Below are positions 27,601 through 36,011 of a stretch of 64,000 bases of DNA, one piece after another. Location of the stretch: NCBI RefSeq assembly GCF_037038585.1, contig NC_092520.1, positions 12,593,001 through 12,657,000 of the forward strand, read 5' to 3'. Position 1 is the stretch's first letter; each line of letters begins with the position of its first letter. A program made the translations under genes and the position numbers. Below the pieces are notes generated by a model. The model worked only from the letters and a program-made list of their open reading frames with translations, was not told the DNA's origin and did no database searches. This DNA is from Patagioenas fasciata. Its lineage: Eukaryota; Chordata; Aves; Columbiformes; Columbidae.

Positions 27601-30600
27601 AACAAACAAACAAAAAACACAAAAAACCCACAAAAAACAACCAAACAAAAAACAGATCACATAGGCTTTACTGTGGGTTTACAGAAGAAATTACTTCCAA
27701 AAAGGTCAGAACACAAGATGAAAAAAACTCTGTGATTTTATTATTCATGCCATCTATCTTCAGTTGTGGCAGATTTTTCACTGTGCCCTTCATCCAAACA
27801 TTACATGGAATGGACTTCAAAATAGGGGGGATAAAAAAAGAAAAATGTGTTCTCTTGTGTCCAAAGAGCAAAGTGTATTTATTTAAAGAAAGGCATGAAA
27901 GAAAGGAGAAAACTCTGCCTTAAAAAAACATTTTCGATGATTTAGAAAACCGGAAAATTCGGTGAATATTCTCAGAGAGTTTTATGTTAGAATGTATAAT
28001 AATAGCAATAATAATATTATACTATCATGCTTATAATTTGCTTTTCTGTAGCATTCAGAGTGTCTCAATCACTACTTCTTTTACAACCAGAGAAAAATAT
28101 GTTCTTCATTAGTTCTCTGAGTTGTTCTGCACAGTCCATTCATGGAGTGCTCAGTTTCATGTTTCAGGGCTTATGCACAAGCAGGGTCCATTAAGACTGC
28201 ACAGCCACTATCTCCCAACACCAAATGTCTAAATTAAGATGAGAAAACGATGGTGTGATCTCCCTGCAGAAAACACTGTCCTTACCATGTGCTTGGCAAA
28301 TTCTTTTTTTATTTGGGGGGAAAAGAAAAGCCTTTTCCTTGGATCTGAGCAGCCCTGGATACTCTTTAATATTTATAATAATGACATTTTATTAGGTGAA
28401 AACTCAATTTTTAAAAGCTTTTATAGCTGCATTTCAAATTAGTAAAGTGTTTTAGGATATTTGCAATGAGAGGATCTTCTTGAACAGCTGTCATGTTTAA
28501 GTATATAGCAGGTACCTCCAAAGACTAACCTTTTGATTTTATCATAAGCACAGACCTCAGTACAGTGACATTTTTTTCCTCAGTCAGCAACATTTTAACA
28601 GTGATGTAATAAAGTCTGATTTTTTTTTTTTGCATGTTTTGGTATATAATACAAGTAAAGATACCATTGAAAATTAGTCTAATTCAGTAGACAAGCTACT
28701 CTTAAAATTCTCTGCTCTTATCAATGTGGCTTCAGAATTGTTCAGTTAACTGTCAGGAAAATAAGATGCTTTGAATGGAAGAAAATAGCTTTCTTTTTGT
28801 TTAAGGTGCTATTAACTGTAATAGTTTTGGCTTCACAGAGCTACAAATGAGTACAAATATATGCTTTCACATCCATTCTGATCACTCTAAGTGGGATACA
28901 AAAGTTATGGAACACCATAATAAAATACTTAAAAATTCTTTTGTGAGCATGAAGGTTTCACTTATTGTTACAAAAGCATGTTCTTGTACATTTTTTAAAA
29001 AAGTATATTTAAAAAATTTCTCTATTTCTCCTGTTAATCTCCAATGTATTATCATTAAATCAATGGAGAAATTAGTTGTACAGTAAAAATGCAGGATCAA
29101 AGATTCCTGTACTATTTTTTTATTTAACTTAGTTAAGCATTTATTCTAAATTCTAGGTATTTGAACACAGTTGTTTAAGGTGATATTAGATCAAAATTGG
29201 CTAATTATCCAACCACTAATAAAAGGGTTTTTTTCCCATCTCACTTAGAATTTCATATTTCATTCTCTCTATTTCTGTGGCTAAATTCACTCTCGTTCCC
29301 CTCATACTGAAAGCCAAGTTACACGACTGGAGAGTGCTCACATCACTGCTTCCCCCAGAAAGCTAAATGGGTGGTAACCTTTGGAAATGGGTGGGTAACA
29401 AACACATAAGGACTATTGCTATCTTCAATACCTGGAGCAAGTTTCTGTTTTATTTCTTGTCCTGCTACAGTTATAAGGCAAAGTTACTCAAGCTCCAGCA
29501 GAAGGGTTTAAATTAGTGTGATTTAAGTCACAGCTGAAGCAGACAGCAAATGCACACTCAGGCATTGACAGTAACTTAGGTAAAAGGCTGGTAAATTGCT
29601 GCAACTTGGTAATGCTTAATCTTACGCCTGACTTGATGTACAAACAAATAAAAGAAATAAAAAATAAATCTTAAAAAAACACAAACCAAGCAAACAAACA
29701 AAAAAAGGAAAAAAAAAACAAACCAAAACAAAACAAACAAAAAAACACCAATACCAAAACAACAACGTTGGCTTTGCTGTGATAGCTTGATTTTGACTAG
29801 CTTTCATACTTTCTTTTTTTTTTCTCTTTTAGAACTTTCCAAAAGGAAGATGAATGGGAAATGGAACGCCAAGAGACTGCTATGTTCAGACCCAGTGGTT
29901 ACCACAGAAACTGTAGTCCTGCTTTATATGGCCAACACAGTATCACTGGTTCAAAAAGTGATAGCACTTTATCTCCTTATGCACTTGACAGAGGTCATGA
30001 ACAGAAAACAGATGATAAATCTCCATCACCACCAACGGGGTATCCTTTGGGCTTTGGTGGGCTGTTTCCTGAAAAGGACAGAACAGGCAGCTTACTGAGC
30101 CCTGCTTACAATGCAGAAGAAAACAAATTATCCGTAAGTAACTGTTTTCCTGAAACACATATATTCTCAAAGATCCATCTGTGGACCAAATGCAGCCTTG
30201 GAGAAGCCAAAAATTAGATCACACCTTTTATCTTTATTATTTATATAGTGCCAGCCCAGCAAAAATAGAAATACCTCATCATAACATAAATGCAGTTTTT
30301 CTGGAGATTAAACTCCCCTACTGGGCCATACCTCTGTACTAATAACAATGGTGATAATTACTTGCTATTATGTGACTGCGAGAGAGATTTCTACATTTTA
30401 GCTTGTTGCCTTCTATATTGGGGTACTCTGCTTCACACTGCCTTCTGCAAGGGCACTCTGCTTTAAGCGTATTTCCATAATTCTTCAAACTTACTGCCTT
30501 AAGTGCTGTTATACAAATCAAGTTTCTACAGCATTCGATTGATGGATGAAAATAGAGGAACTGCAGCAACTATTTTCTACGTTAGCTATTGTATTTGAAA

Positions 30601-33600
30601 AGGAAAAGAAATGAAAAACACTGCAATCCTTATTTTTTTGAAATGAAAGAGTAATAGTGCAGCATTCTTTCAGTCTTCATAGGCTGGAGATTACCAACCT
30701 CCATGACAAGTGGGATAAATCCCATTTTGCTTAGGGCAACTTCTTGGGAAAAACTCTTCATATAATTCTTTGACGTTAGACCTCTCTTTAAATTTGAGCT
30801 TTATCTTCTTTCATAGTATCTTCTATTCTTCCTTAGGCCACCACTACAGGCCACTATTTTTACCATTTGAAAAGTTAGTGCTCATTTTCCAAACCCCAGA
30901 CTGTGAAGCCACAACATCAGTAAATAACAGAACTGAGAGATTAGTGAGGGTTGGAGCGTGGCCATCTTGTCCAGCTGTGACACGAGCATCTTTGTACTCA
31001 GGAGATCATGAACTGCAGGTGTGTGGCTCAGCCTGCAGAAAGAGCAGAGAGAAGACTTCAGCATTTACCAGAAGGAAACAATGGGCAATTTTTTGCCGCT
31101 CGCCACCATAAGTAGGAGAGAAGAGGCATCATGACACCAACAATCATCTTCAAACAGGTTGTGGTTGTCATGCTCCAGTTCTGCTCTCCACTTCAGAAAT
31201 GGTCACACATCCTTTCCTGTTGGAAACGTGGCTGCTGCAAGACTTGTCTTCCCAGCCCAGAATGTTCCCGCAGATGGACAGCACCATAGTGGTGACTCGC
31301 GTGGGACACAGGGACTGCAGTGCAGCCCTTCACTGACCGTGGGCCTGGAAGCTGTGTCCCAAGAACAGAAAGAGAAGCACGTAGTCCTGGGTGTTGGACC
31401 GCAGTTCCATTTTTCTATTCTTGTGCTTCACAGGAATTTTAAGTAAATAGCTGTTGGTTTCTCATGGTTTGGGAGTCTTCCTCTTGAAACTGCTAATTGT
31501 GAAAAGAGTTGTCTGGACGTTTTCAGGAGATTCTGATAAATACCAGTTCTCCTCTCTTCTGTCAGAAGTGTCAGACAGAAACACCAAACCACAAAGCTTG
31601 TTTCCAGCCAGCCCAGGGAAAATGTCCATTCTGAGACACTCCTGCAAGCTGCAGGGAAACTATTTCCCAGCTGGCACTTAGGACAGGGTCAATGCCAAGA
31701 CAGTTGATGAGATTATAAGGAAAACACTTTCCAGTGGTGTGTGGGCAAAGTACATAATGAAACTATTAAGCAAGAGATAGTTCTCATACAGTGTTTAAGT
31801 CCAAATCAGTAGCATTGAAGCAGGTACAGGTTCAGAATTTCTCCAAAATTAAATCAGCACTCAGACTGCCATTGGATGCCACGGCTTTAGTGCTGAGATG
31901 ATTCAACAGCCTGTTGCTCTAGAGCTCTGTGTTCAAATGGAAAGCCATTGCATTGGAAAGAAAGAGGAAAGAAATGTACAATATGTTGTAAACAGAGTTC
32001 TTTCAGGACTGATGTTTCACCTAAGTGAAATCTCCAGTACGTTCAAAACTTTTGAAGATGTTATAAAGGACCATTTTTCTGAAGAATATTTGTAGCACCA
32101 ATTGAAAACATCGGAATTGCGGGTGATGTCCTGATACCTACCAGAATTATTCTGTTGGTATTTAGGGAAGAGAAAAAATAGTCTCTAAGGTTTTAGACGA
32201 AGATTTCTATCTGTCCTCCCAGTAAAGAGTCTTCAGACAACTTTAGTAAATGTTCCACTGCAACTCCTGTCCTGTCATGTTCCTACTTAGAGGTTACATG
32301 TGTAGAAAAAGGAACTCTTGCCTTACAGTAAACTAGAAAGCTTAGTTGAGATTCACTGGAAATTCCCATAACCCCAAAAATTCTTGTTTCAAGGCTTTTC
32401 AAGTCTATGGAGATACTCATTCTCTGAACAGCACTTCTCTTTCTGAAATAAACAAGTTCAGAAAACTGGTGCCTGTTCCTTTCCCAGACTCTGGAAAGGC
32501 TATTCCATAGAATAGTCTCAATGTCCAGCTTCAACTTTAATCCTTCCCACAGAAAACAAATAGACAGATAGGTAGGTAGAATAAGCAATAAGATTATTTG
32601 CCCCTTCAGAATAGTCCATTTCTACACAATTTCTTTATTTCAGCTGGAGTAAGCAGTTATGTACATTGTGCTTCCCAGTGTGGATCTTTAACTTGTAGCC
32701 ACAAATACCTTCTCATGTTTCTCTTCAGATGATGGACAGTGTCTGCTCTTGCTTTCAAGACTTGGATAGACAAGAAAGACTTAGGCTGTAGCAAGGAAAA
32801 TTTAAATTTAGTTAAATTAGTTCTGCTTAAGGAGAAGACATATTTAGCACGTATTTCATATGTGCAAATGTGCACCTCCATGAGGTACACTTCTCCATTT
32901 CCAGCAAATGATGAGACAAAAAAGATTCTCCTTACTGGTCTACACCAAAGAAATTTGGGATCAACTGATACTGTAGAAATGAAAAACTAGAGTCCTTGTT
33001 GCCTAACTACTTAAACAAGTTAGATTGAAAACTTACCAATGAACCCATTTCTATCCAGCTCCAGTTAGCAAACCGAAAGATAAAGAAGTGTTATCTGAGG
33101 AAAAGAAATTCAGAACTGGGGACCATGAATCTCATCTGAGACGTGGATTAAAACAGTTTCTTTATGGTTTTTCTTCCTCAGGCACTGAAAGTAAAGACAA
33201 TAAAGAACATAGTGAAAGAACAGACCAGAGGCTAGGAAAGCAAAGCTCAGTTTGCTGACAAGAAATGTTGCCTTTTAGACCTGTTTAGATACAACGTTCT
33301 CTCTAAGTGCATAAAACAGTGCATTAGGGACCTATCTAAAATGATAGTGATGTCTGACCCTCCGGTAAGGAGCTGTAGGGAACCATGATCTGCTTATTCT
33401 AAGTGATAAACATTCTTCTCTCAACTCTGAGGAAATTCAGAAATGTCTCATCTGGAGTTTACAGTGTATTTAAAGAAAAAAACACGTCAAAGTAAGTACT
33501 GGTTGAAGCAAAGGACACTAGCATTTTCGGATGATAGCTTGATCATGAGGCCAGTATGTTTCTAATGACAAGTCAGCAATTGTAGACATTGTTATAATGA

Positions 33601-35985
33601 ATCTCTGAGAATCTCTCATAACTTGATATAACATTTCTGAAGGCTAGCACTCGTGTAAATCTGCTCTCCATATGGAAAAGTCCAACATGAGGTTTTTTTC
33701 TCTGCGTGATGACACCTATTAAACTCCCATTTCAGATTCGCATTTCCCCAGTTTCTTATGTTTCTTACTGGAATTACTTTATTTGCTCAGTATTGAATCA
33801 GTGATTTCACAGCTGGTATTCAATAACCAAAGCACATGCTGATTCTTTACGTAAAGCCTCCAAATCCAGTGTCTTCTTCATAATATAAAAGCCTTCCTCA
33901 AATACTTCAAAATACTACTGCCAGTTCTATCACTGAATCCAAATGTCACCAGGAGATTAATTTGTGACCTAGCCCATGAAGGAATCAAGGTGCATGTAGC
34001 CATGGCATTCAAAATCTCAGGAGCAACTCTTCATATGTAAACAATGATGATTTGTGAATGGGAAATCATGTTGTGTTCATGAGGAAAAGTAGAAGGCAGG
34101 TGATCTTCCTCCAGAGTTTCTCAGACCTTGGAAAATTAACATTCTTTCTTATCCCTGCTAGTGCAAGGATTGACAGAAGAGTATGCTGGCACAAGGTGAT
34201 CCAACACCTTTGGGTTCCTTATTCCTACATGGCAAATGAAGTCACTTTTTCTTCCCTCCTGCGTTAAAACACTAACTTGGAGGGACTAAGAAAAGGAAGA
34301 TTCTGCTTTATCTGTGAATTTCATTTTAGGAGCCCTATATATCAGAAAGCCTGCCTCACTCTAGAAGGATGGTATTACATTCAGAATTTATTTCCAGCTA
34401 TTGCTTACTTGCTGTACTTTGAAAAGAAAAGGAGTTTCCTATAGGAAATCTCTCAATTTCATCTCAAGGTCTGCTGCAAAGAGTTTGAATAGGATAGTGC
34501 TATAAAGCATTTCTCTAGCTAGAATCTTTTGGCTGCTAAAGGGCAGTTTTAAACCAGGCTGAAAGCAAAGACCAAATCTGCCTCTAGTTGCTGTGGGAAT
34601 AGGGAACACCCCATTCTGATACGATAGAATAAAAATTTACAGGTGTAATAGTATTGACCTTTTCCACAAAACATCTGAATATTTAAATCATTTGAAGGCA
34701 TTCCTATTCGATGTGCTGAGAGATGAACTCTCCTTTTTACATTCTAGGAAAAACAAACCCAGAGATTCTGGACTAAAACCGCAATCAGTTATTAAAACTA
34801 TTGAACATGGTTTAATTGAGATAATAAATGTCAATCATCTTTCTCCATATATGATCATCATATAAAATGGAAAATTACCTTTCTCTTACTCAGTGTTACA
34901 GGTCCTATACTAATTTTTTTTGTCAGTTGACTTAAAAATTCACGTCATAAAATCATATTTATCTCTACAAATAAACATTGAATTCATTTAAATAAGCATA
35001 ATATCTTTAGGCAAAGAAAAATTGATTCATATTTCCTTTGATAAAGACATTCCAATGAATGCATCTTAAGTATTAGCAAAAAGAATTAACAAAAATTGCT
35101 GCTTAAAAATTTAGAGCTTTTTCCAGCAAAGAATTATTCCTGTCCTTCCCTTTATACAACTCGGCATCGCATGACAGCCATTTGAAGACCAATTATGATT
35201 TGGTTTATCTCTCAGTCTACTCAGTTCATGAAATGGAAAGGAGATTTTTCAGTGAACTACTTGCAGCAAATAAAATTCAGTACATTCCCCAGAATATCAG
35301 GGCTCGAAGTTGATAGCACTGAAATGAGCTTAGGTTGGTTTTCTTCCTTTCCTCAGAAAGCATCTCATCACAGAAGCAGAGATCTAAAATTACACAGGCA
35401 ATGAGCAGCACCCAACGCCGCTTATATTCTGTAATTCCAAAAAACCAGATTATCATCCTCTGTCCTGGTCTAAACTATACAAGTGATGAACATAACCTTT
35501 AGTTGATCCAAAGATTTTGGAGGTTGTGAAGCAGCTAAATTCTGTCTAATGGGACATTTACATTTTAAATGGCAAATCTCCATCCTAATGCTGTGAATAT
35601 CGCAGGTATTCAAACATCATGTTTACATTATGCTATTTAGGCACCTGAATGCCTTCAAAATGTATGCCCAAATTCATGTTTTCTTAGAGAAATATGAAGT
35701 GCTATAGCATTATTAACTCCTATAAGTTGTTTTTCAAGTCTAAAATTTGATAATGCAAACATGTTGTAGTACTTGCTGGTTTTTACTAATCATGGGTTTC
35801 TCTTCATTGCTCAGTCTCCCTCCGAGATGTCCTTCCTTGCAACAACAGAAAAGTTCCTTCAAGAGGAAGAGAAGCACACAAGAGAGTTTGAAGAACTTTT
35901 AAATTCGCACCTTGAGGAACTCCAAAGACATTCTGAAAATACTCTAAAAAAATATGCCAGGATACAGCAAAACAGGCATAATTAA
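604..35985 (+). CDS. DEUP1: DEUP1 (CCDC67), deuterosome assembly protein 1; 5'-truncated by the window, 11 coding exons
   Basis: Exons are 604-699, 6677-6811, 10262-10375, 12791-13003, 16765-16910, 17555-17660, 19086-19283, 20583-20669, 23319-23518, 29833-30133 and 35815-35985. Together they give 1,767 nt, i.e. 588 residues plus a TAA stop, with no frame break. The product is mostly charged coiled coil. It matches vertebrate DEUP1 in order, including [42 protein letters not shown] and the C-terminal FLQEEEK...[13 protein letters not shown] block. The family role is to build deuterosomes, the acentriolar platforms that mass-produce centrioles in multiciliated cells; DEUP1 is the paralogue of CEP63 and works with CEP152. 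CEP63 was considered, but the internal motifs and C-terminus fit DEUP1 better. Human DEUP1 is about 604 residues with roughly 65-70 residues before the first exon here, so the N-terminus lies left of base 1. The bird protein is longer, mainly through exon 29833-30133. Confidence 0.93.
772..927. mobile_element. Short non-autonomous hAT-like DNA transposon (MITE)
   Basis: The element is 156 bp with about 30-bp terminal inverted repeats. It begins cagggctgtcaaactcattt and ends aatgagcttggcacccctg, and the reverse complement of the end differs from the start at only a few positions. Diverged 8-bp flanks (gtctagaa at 764-771, gtgtaggt at 928-935, 5 of 8 equal) fit a hAT-type target duplication. 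Inside, 859-882 is a perfect 11-bp-arm palindrome (atgtaactact, cc, agtagttacat). It lies in the DEUP1 intron 73 bases after an exon donor. Confidence 0.8.
1360..1957 (+). mobile_element. CR1 LINE 3' fragment
   Basis: It carries the end of CR1 ORF2 and the 3' UTR in sense with DEUP1. Visible features are the gtggccagcaggtggaggga block, the [15 protein letters not shown] peptide and the end tctttcaaggtctcttccag followed by an attctatggttctgc tail. The ORF2 frame is broken after the [18 protein letters not shown] part. It is the same subfamily as the 8050-8577 copy but more decayed. Confidence 0.9.
2823..3185. mobile_element. Truncated avian endogenous retrovirus LTR
   Basis: It starts with tgtggtgggctgaccctggc and continues with ggcttgtgggtcgagacagg, the cgacttggggaaattaattt segment, aataaaacc at 3028 and a C-rich tract (ccccacccctcccttcttcc). 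I recognise this order from a common avian ERV LTR family. The copy stops near 3185, where family members usually continue, so the distal part is missing. No target duplication is seen. Strand is not resolved. Confidence 0.65.
4653..5017 (-). mobile_element. Solo LTR of an avian ERVL-type endogenous retrovirus
   Basis: On the minus strand it begins tgtgctggtttcgctgggat and runs on through gagttaattttcttcatagt, the familiar start of a widespread avian LTR family. It ends ctggctggggtaaaaccatg followed by aca. TG...CA termini are preserved and the length is 365 bp. The adjoining 5 bases on each side do not match, so any target duplication has decayed. No internal retroviral genes are present, which makes it a solo LTR. 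Confidence 0.75.
6677..6811 (+). CDS. DEUP1: DEUP1 exon B (residues 33-77)
   Basis: The acceptor is cattttTAG and the donor is gtaggaat. The exon is 135 nt in phase 0, from [12 protein letters not shown] to LRNLYEKME. It corresponds to the human FSKL...ELSNLNQKLE segment, but its middle ([15 protein letters not shown]) is clearly divergent. It has a coiled-coil character. Confidence 0.9.
6812..10261 (+). other. DEUP1 intron between exons B and C
   Basis: It contains the CR1 copy at 8050-8577 and a 15-base A run at 9814-9828. Otherwise it is AT-rich sequence with no recognised repeat, RNA gene or exon. Confidence 0.6.
8050..8577 (+). mobile_element. CR1 LINE 3' fragment with a long open ORF2 remnant
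   Basis: Sense orientation relative to DEUP1. The frame 8123-8539 is open for 138 residues and covers the ORF2 C-terminus ([39 protein letters not shown]). It ends at the CR1 3' signature aaggtcctttccaacccaaa and gttctatgactctatgg. It is 5'-truncated as usual for CR1. Retention of an open frame probably means a moderately young copy or chance. Confidence 0.92.
10262..10375 (+). CDS. DEUP1: DEUP1 exon C (residues 78-115)
   Basis: The acceptor is ctgtctttcag and the donor is gtaaaatt. The exon is 114 nt in phase 0. It encodes [12 protein letters not shown] and [11 protein letters not shown], one of the best-conserved DEUP1 blocks and the strongest single piece of evidence separating it from CEP63. 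Confidence 0.93.
10376..12790 (+). other. DEUP1 intron between exons C and D
   Basis: No repeat family was recognised. On the minus strand, about 11,590-11,755 translates without stops into a coiled-coil-like peptide ([20 protein letters not shown]), and about 12,175-12,240 gives [20 protein letters not shown]. Both are flanked by stops and have no visible splice structure, so they are noted as possible coding remnants only. A short CA run lies near 12,391. Confidence 0.45.
12791..13003 (+). CDS. DEUP1: DEUP1 exon D (residues 116-186)
   Basis: The acceptor is cttgttttatag and the donor is gtagtaat. The exon is 213 nt in phase 0. It encodes KQTQNYQFQ, then DELIIEKLK, then [18 protein letters not shown]. 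Compared with human DEUP1 as I know it, the stretch between these blocks is about ten residues shorter and unrelated in sequence, which points to a length-variable linker between two coiled-coil segments. Confidence 0.92.
13004..16764 (+). other. DEUP1 intron between exons D and E
   Basis: It contains the CR1 copy at 14124-14565 and an impure CTG/TTG-rich patch at about 15,602-15,650. Short open frames near 15,194-15,463 and 16,156-16,347 have no recognisable product or splice signals. Nothing else was seen. Confidence 0.5.
14124..14565 (-). mobile_element. CR1 LINE 3' fragment, antisense to DEUP1
   Basis: Read on the minus strand it ends in the CR1 tail (tgattctatgatcctatgat). The plus strand shows agaatcataggatcatagaa, then ggttgaagacatcctcagg, gtccaaccataacctaactc and ccacttccctgggcagcctg. 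The tttagtgctagagtt region marks a different CR1 subfamily from the copies at 1360 and 8050. ORF2 remnants are frameshifted. Confidence 0.9.
16765..16910 (+). CDS. DEUP1: DEUP1 exon E (residues 187-234 plus two bases of a lysine codon)
   Basis: The acceptor is gttttatttag and the donor is gtatgtatg. The exon is 146 nt and leaves two bases (aa) of a split codon, which is completed by the g starting the exon at 17555. It encodes [17 protein letters not shown] and then LQLEC-like coiled coil, matching human MEAGLSEVKSELQSRD. Confidence 0.9.
16911..17554 (+). other. DEUP1 intron between exons E and F
   Basis: This is a short AT-rich intron with phase-2 splitting of a lysine codon. I see no repeat or other feature in it. 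Confidence 0.6.
17555..17660 (+). CDS. DEUP1: DEUP1 exon F (residues 235-270)
   Basis: The acceptor is catatgtatag and the donor is gtatttcat. The exon is 106 nt: one base completes the split lysine, then 35 residues from [12 protein letters not shown] to HQREELKK. Only the last residues (human EKELNK) line up well with mammals, so this is the least conserved coiled-coil exon. It is supported by exact phase fit on both sides. Confidence 0.85.
17661..19085 (+). other. DEUP1 intron between exons F and G
   Basis: A stretch at about 17,880-18,250 is clearly richer in G and C than its surroundings, with open frames of about 60-104 codons on both strands. It looks like an inserted unit, but I cannot name the family. 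The rest is AT-rich and featureless. Confidence 0.45.
19086..19283 (+). CDS. DEUP1: DEUP1 exon G (residues 271-336)
   Basis: The acceptor is atttgctacag and the donor is gtatgcag. The exon is 198 nt in phase 0. It encodes [26 protein letters not shown] and [15 protein letters not shown]. This is the most strongly conserved DEUP1 block; CEP63 has a related but clearly different version. Confidence 0.94.
19284..20582 (+). other. DEUP1 intron between exons G and H
   Basis: It contains the antisense CR1 fragment at 19628-19965. The remaining sequence is AT-rich, with nothing recognised. Confidence 0.6.
19628..19965 (-). mobile_element. CR1 LINE 3' fragment, antisense to DEUP1
   Basis: The plus strand shows gttggggttggaagggtcct, ctggagatcatccagtccaa and gcaggttcaccagagcagat. 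This is the same diagnostic 3' end as the sense copy at 36548-37135, so both belong to one subfamily. The terminal attctatgattctatg-type repeat is missing here. The minus strand retains [20 protein letters not shown] in frame. It is 5'-truncated after about 340 bp. Confidence 0.9.
20583..20669 (+). CDS. DEUP1: DEUP1 exon H (residues 337-365)
   Basis: The acceptor is cttttcctag and the donor is gtaattat. The exon is 87 nt in phase 0 and encodes [20 protein letters not shown] and ENQECKSCM. It matches human KYKAVRTENTHLKGMM. It is too short to stand out as an open frame and was found by extending between neighbouring exons. Confidence 0.9.
20670..23318 (+). other. DEUP1 intron between exons H and I
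   Basis: It contains a short CR1 piece at 22161-22330. A stretch at 21,780-22,060 is richer in G and C but unassigned. TACATG/ATGTA-rich sequence lies near 21,465-21,550. I see nothing else. Confidence 0.5.
22161..22330 (-). mobile_element. Short CR1 LINE 3' end, antisense to DEUP1
   Basis: The plus strand begins agaatcatagaatcatagaa, then gtcctgagttagaagggacc and caaggatcatcaagtccaac, and fades in ggccgtgacacctccctgag. Only about 170 bp of 3' UTR and the very end of ORF2 remain. The acaccgtgtgtctgagggtg segment marks yet another CR1 subfamily. Confidence 0.85.
23319..23518 (+). CDS. DEUP1: DEUP1 exon I (residues 366-431 plus two bases)
   Basis: The acceptor is cctttcgcag and the donor is gtaatatt. 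The exon is 200 nt and leaves ag of a split arginine codon. It starts [13 protein letters not shown] and continues [16 protein letters not shown], matching human DFTNREQ and NERLRNDLAKL. The end of the exon is polar and divergent, and marks the exit from the main coiled coil. Confidence 0.9.
24555..24636. repeat. AT-rich imperfect inverted repeat (TA/TG/CA tract)
   Basis: A tgtgtgtatgtatatgcata segment is followed by its approximate reverse complement tatgtatatacataatacac running into acacacaca. The stretch is both a mixed TA/CA microsatellite and a potential cruciform or hairpin. Confidence 0.7.
26338..26773 (-). mobile_element. CR1 LINE 3' fragment, antisense to DEUP1
   Basis: The minus strand reads the CR1 ORF2 C-terminus well: [34 protein letters not shown] and [18 protein letters not shown]. 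The plus-strand end is cacagaatcacagaatgtca, gggattggaagggacctcaa. It belongs to the subfamily also seen at 43065, 55108 and 57180. It lacks the 5' part of the element. Confidence 0.92.
27595..27652 (+). repeat. CAAA/CAAAAA simple repeat
   Basis: Four units of caaa (aaacaaacaaacaaacaaaa) decay into irregular acaaaaaaccc-type units. It is an impure A-rich microsatellite. Confidence 0.85.
29672..29766 (+). repeat. CAAA-type simple repeat just upstream of DEUP1 exon J
   Basis: About 95 bases consist almost entirely of A with spaced C (caagcaaacaaacaaaaaaa, then accaaaacaaaacaaacaa). It ends 66 bases before the exon J acceptor, whose own T-rich tract (ctttcttttttttttctctt) follows. Confidence 0.85.
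29833..30133 (+). CDS. DEUP1: DEUP1 exon J (residues 432-532), low-complexity linker
   Basis: The acceptor is tttctcttttag and the donor is gtaagtaac. The exon is 301 nt: one base completes the split arginine, then 100 residues. It is rich in S, P, G and T with no heptad pattern (for example [17 protein letters not shown]). The position corresponds to the proline- and serine-rich linker of mammalian DEUP1 but with little residue identity and greater length. Phase fit at both ends supports it strongly despite the divergence. Confidence 0.88.
30134..35814 (+). other. DEUP1 intron between exons J and K
   Basis: No repeat family could be named across 5.7 kb. A patch at about 31,140-31,420 is G+C-richer than its surroundings and open on the plus strand for 95 codons, but has no recognisable product or splice sites. 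The rest is AT-rich unique sequence. Confidence 0.5.
35815..35985 (+). CDS. DEUP1: DEUP1 terminal coding exon K (residues 533-588 and stop)
   Basis: The acceptor is cattgctcag. The exon runs in phase 0 to TAA at 35983-35985. It encodes [20 protein letters not shown], then [20 protein letters not shown], ending QQNRHN. The block matches the human DEUP1 C-terminus (MSFPASL, LLEEEK, ELQRHTE, KQNRHI). CEP63 has a related tail, and in this family that end is the CEP152-binding part (family knowledge, not visible here). Confidence 0.94.
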   Translation, partial: SPSEMSFLATTEKFLQEEEKHTREFEELLNSHLEELQRHSENTLKKYARIQQNRHN

Positions 35986-36005
35986 GCCAGCCACGCAATT
36001 AAGAA

Positions 36006-36011
36006 AATAAA
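36006..36011 (+). promoter_or_regulatory. Candidate DEUP1 poly(A) signal
   Basis: AATAAA lies only 20 nt after the DEUP1 stop codon, in the context gaaaataaaacc. If used, it gives an unusually short 3' UTR. I saw no other AATAAA on this strand in the next 450 bases. Confidence 0.45.

Larger units (their letters stand above)
23519..29832 (+). other. DEUP1 intron between exons I and J
   Basis: This is the longest intron completely inside the window (6.3 kb). It contains an AT-rich palindromic dinucleotide tract (24,555-24,636), a CR1 copy (26338-26773), CAAA-type simple repeats at 27,595-27,652 and 29,672-29,766, and otherwise unassigned AT-rich sequence. Confidence 0.55.

Noticed and set aside
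604-35985. CEP63 as the identity of the coiled-coil gene
   Set aside because: CEP63 shares the ELHQ.xITIA block and the C-terminal block, but [33 protein letters not shown] and the NRHN end match DEUP1, and the neighbour SMCO4 fits the DEUP1 locus.
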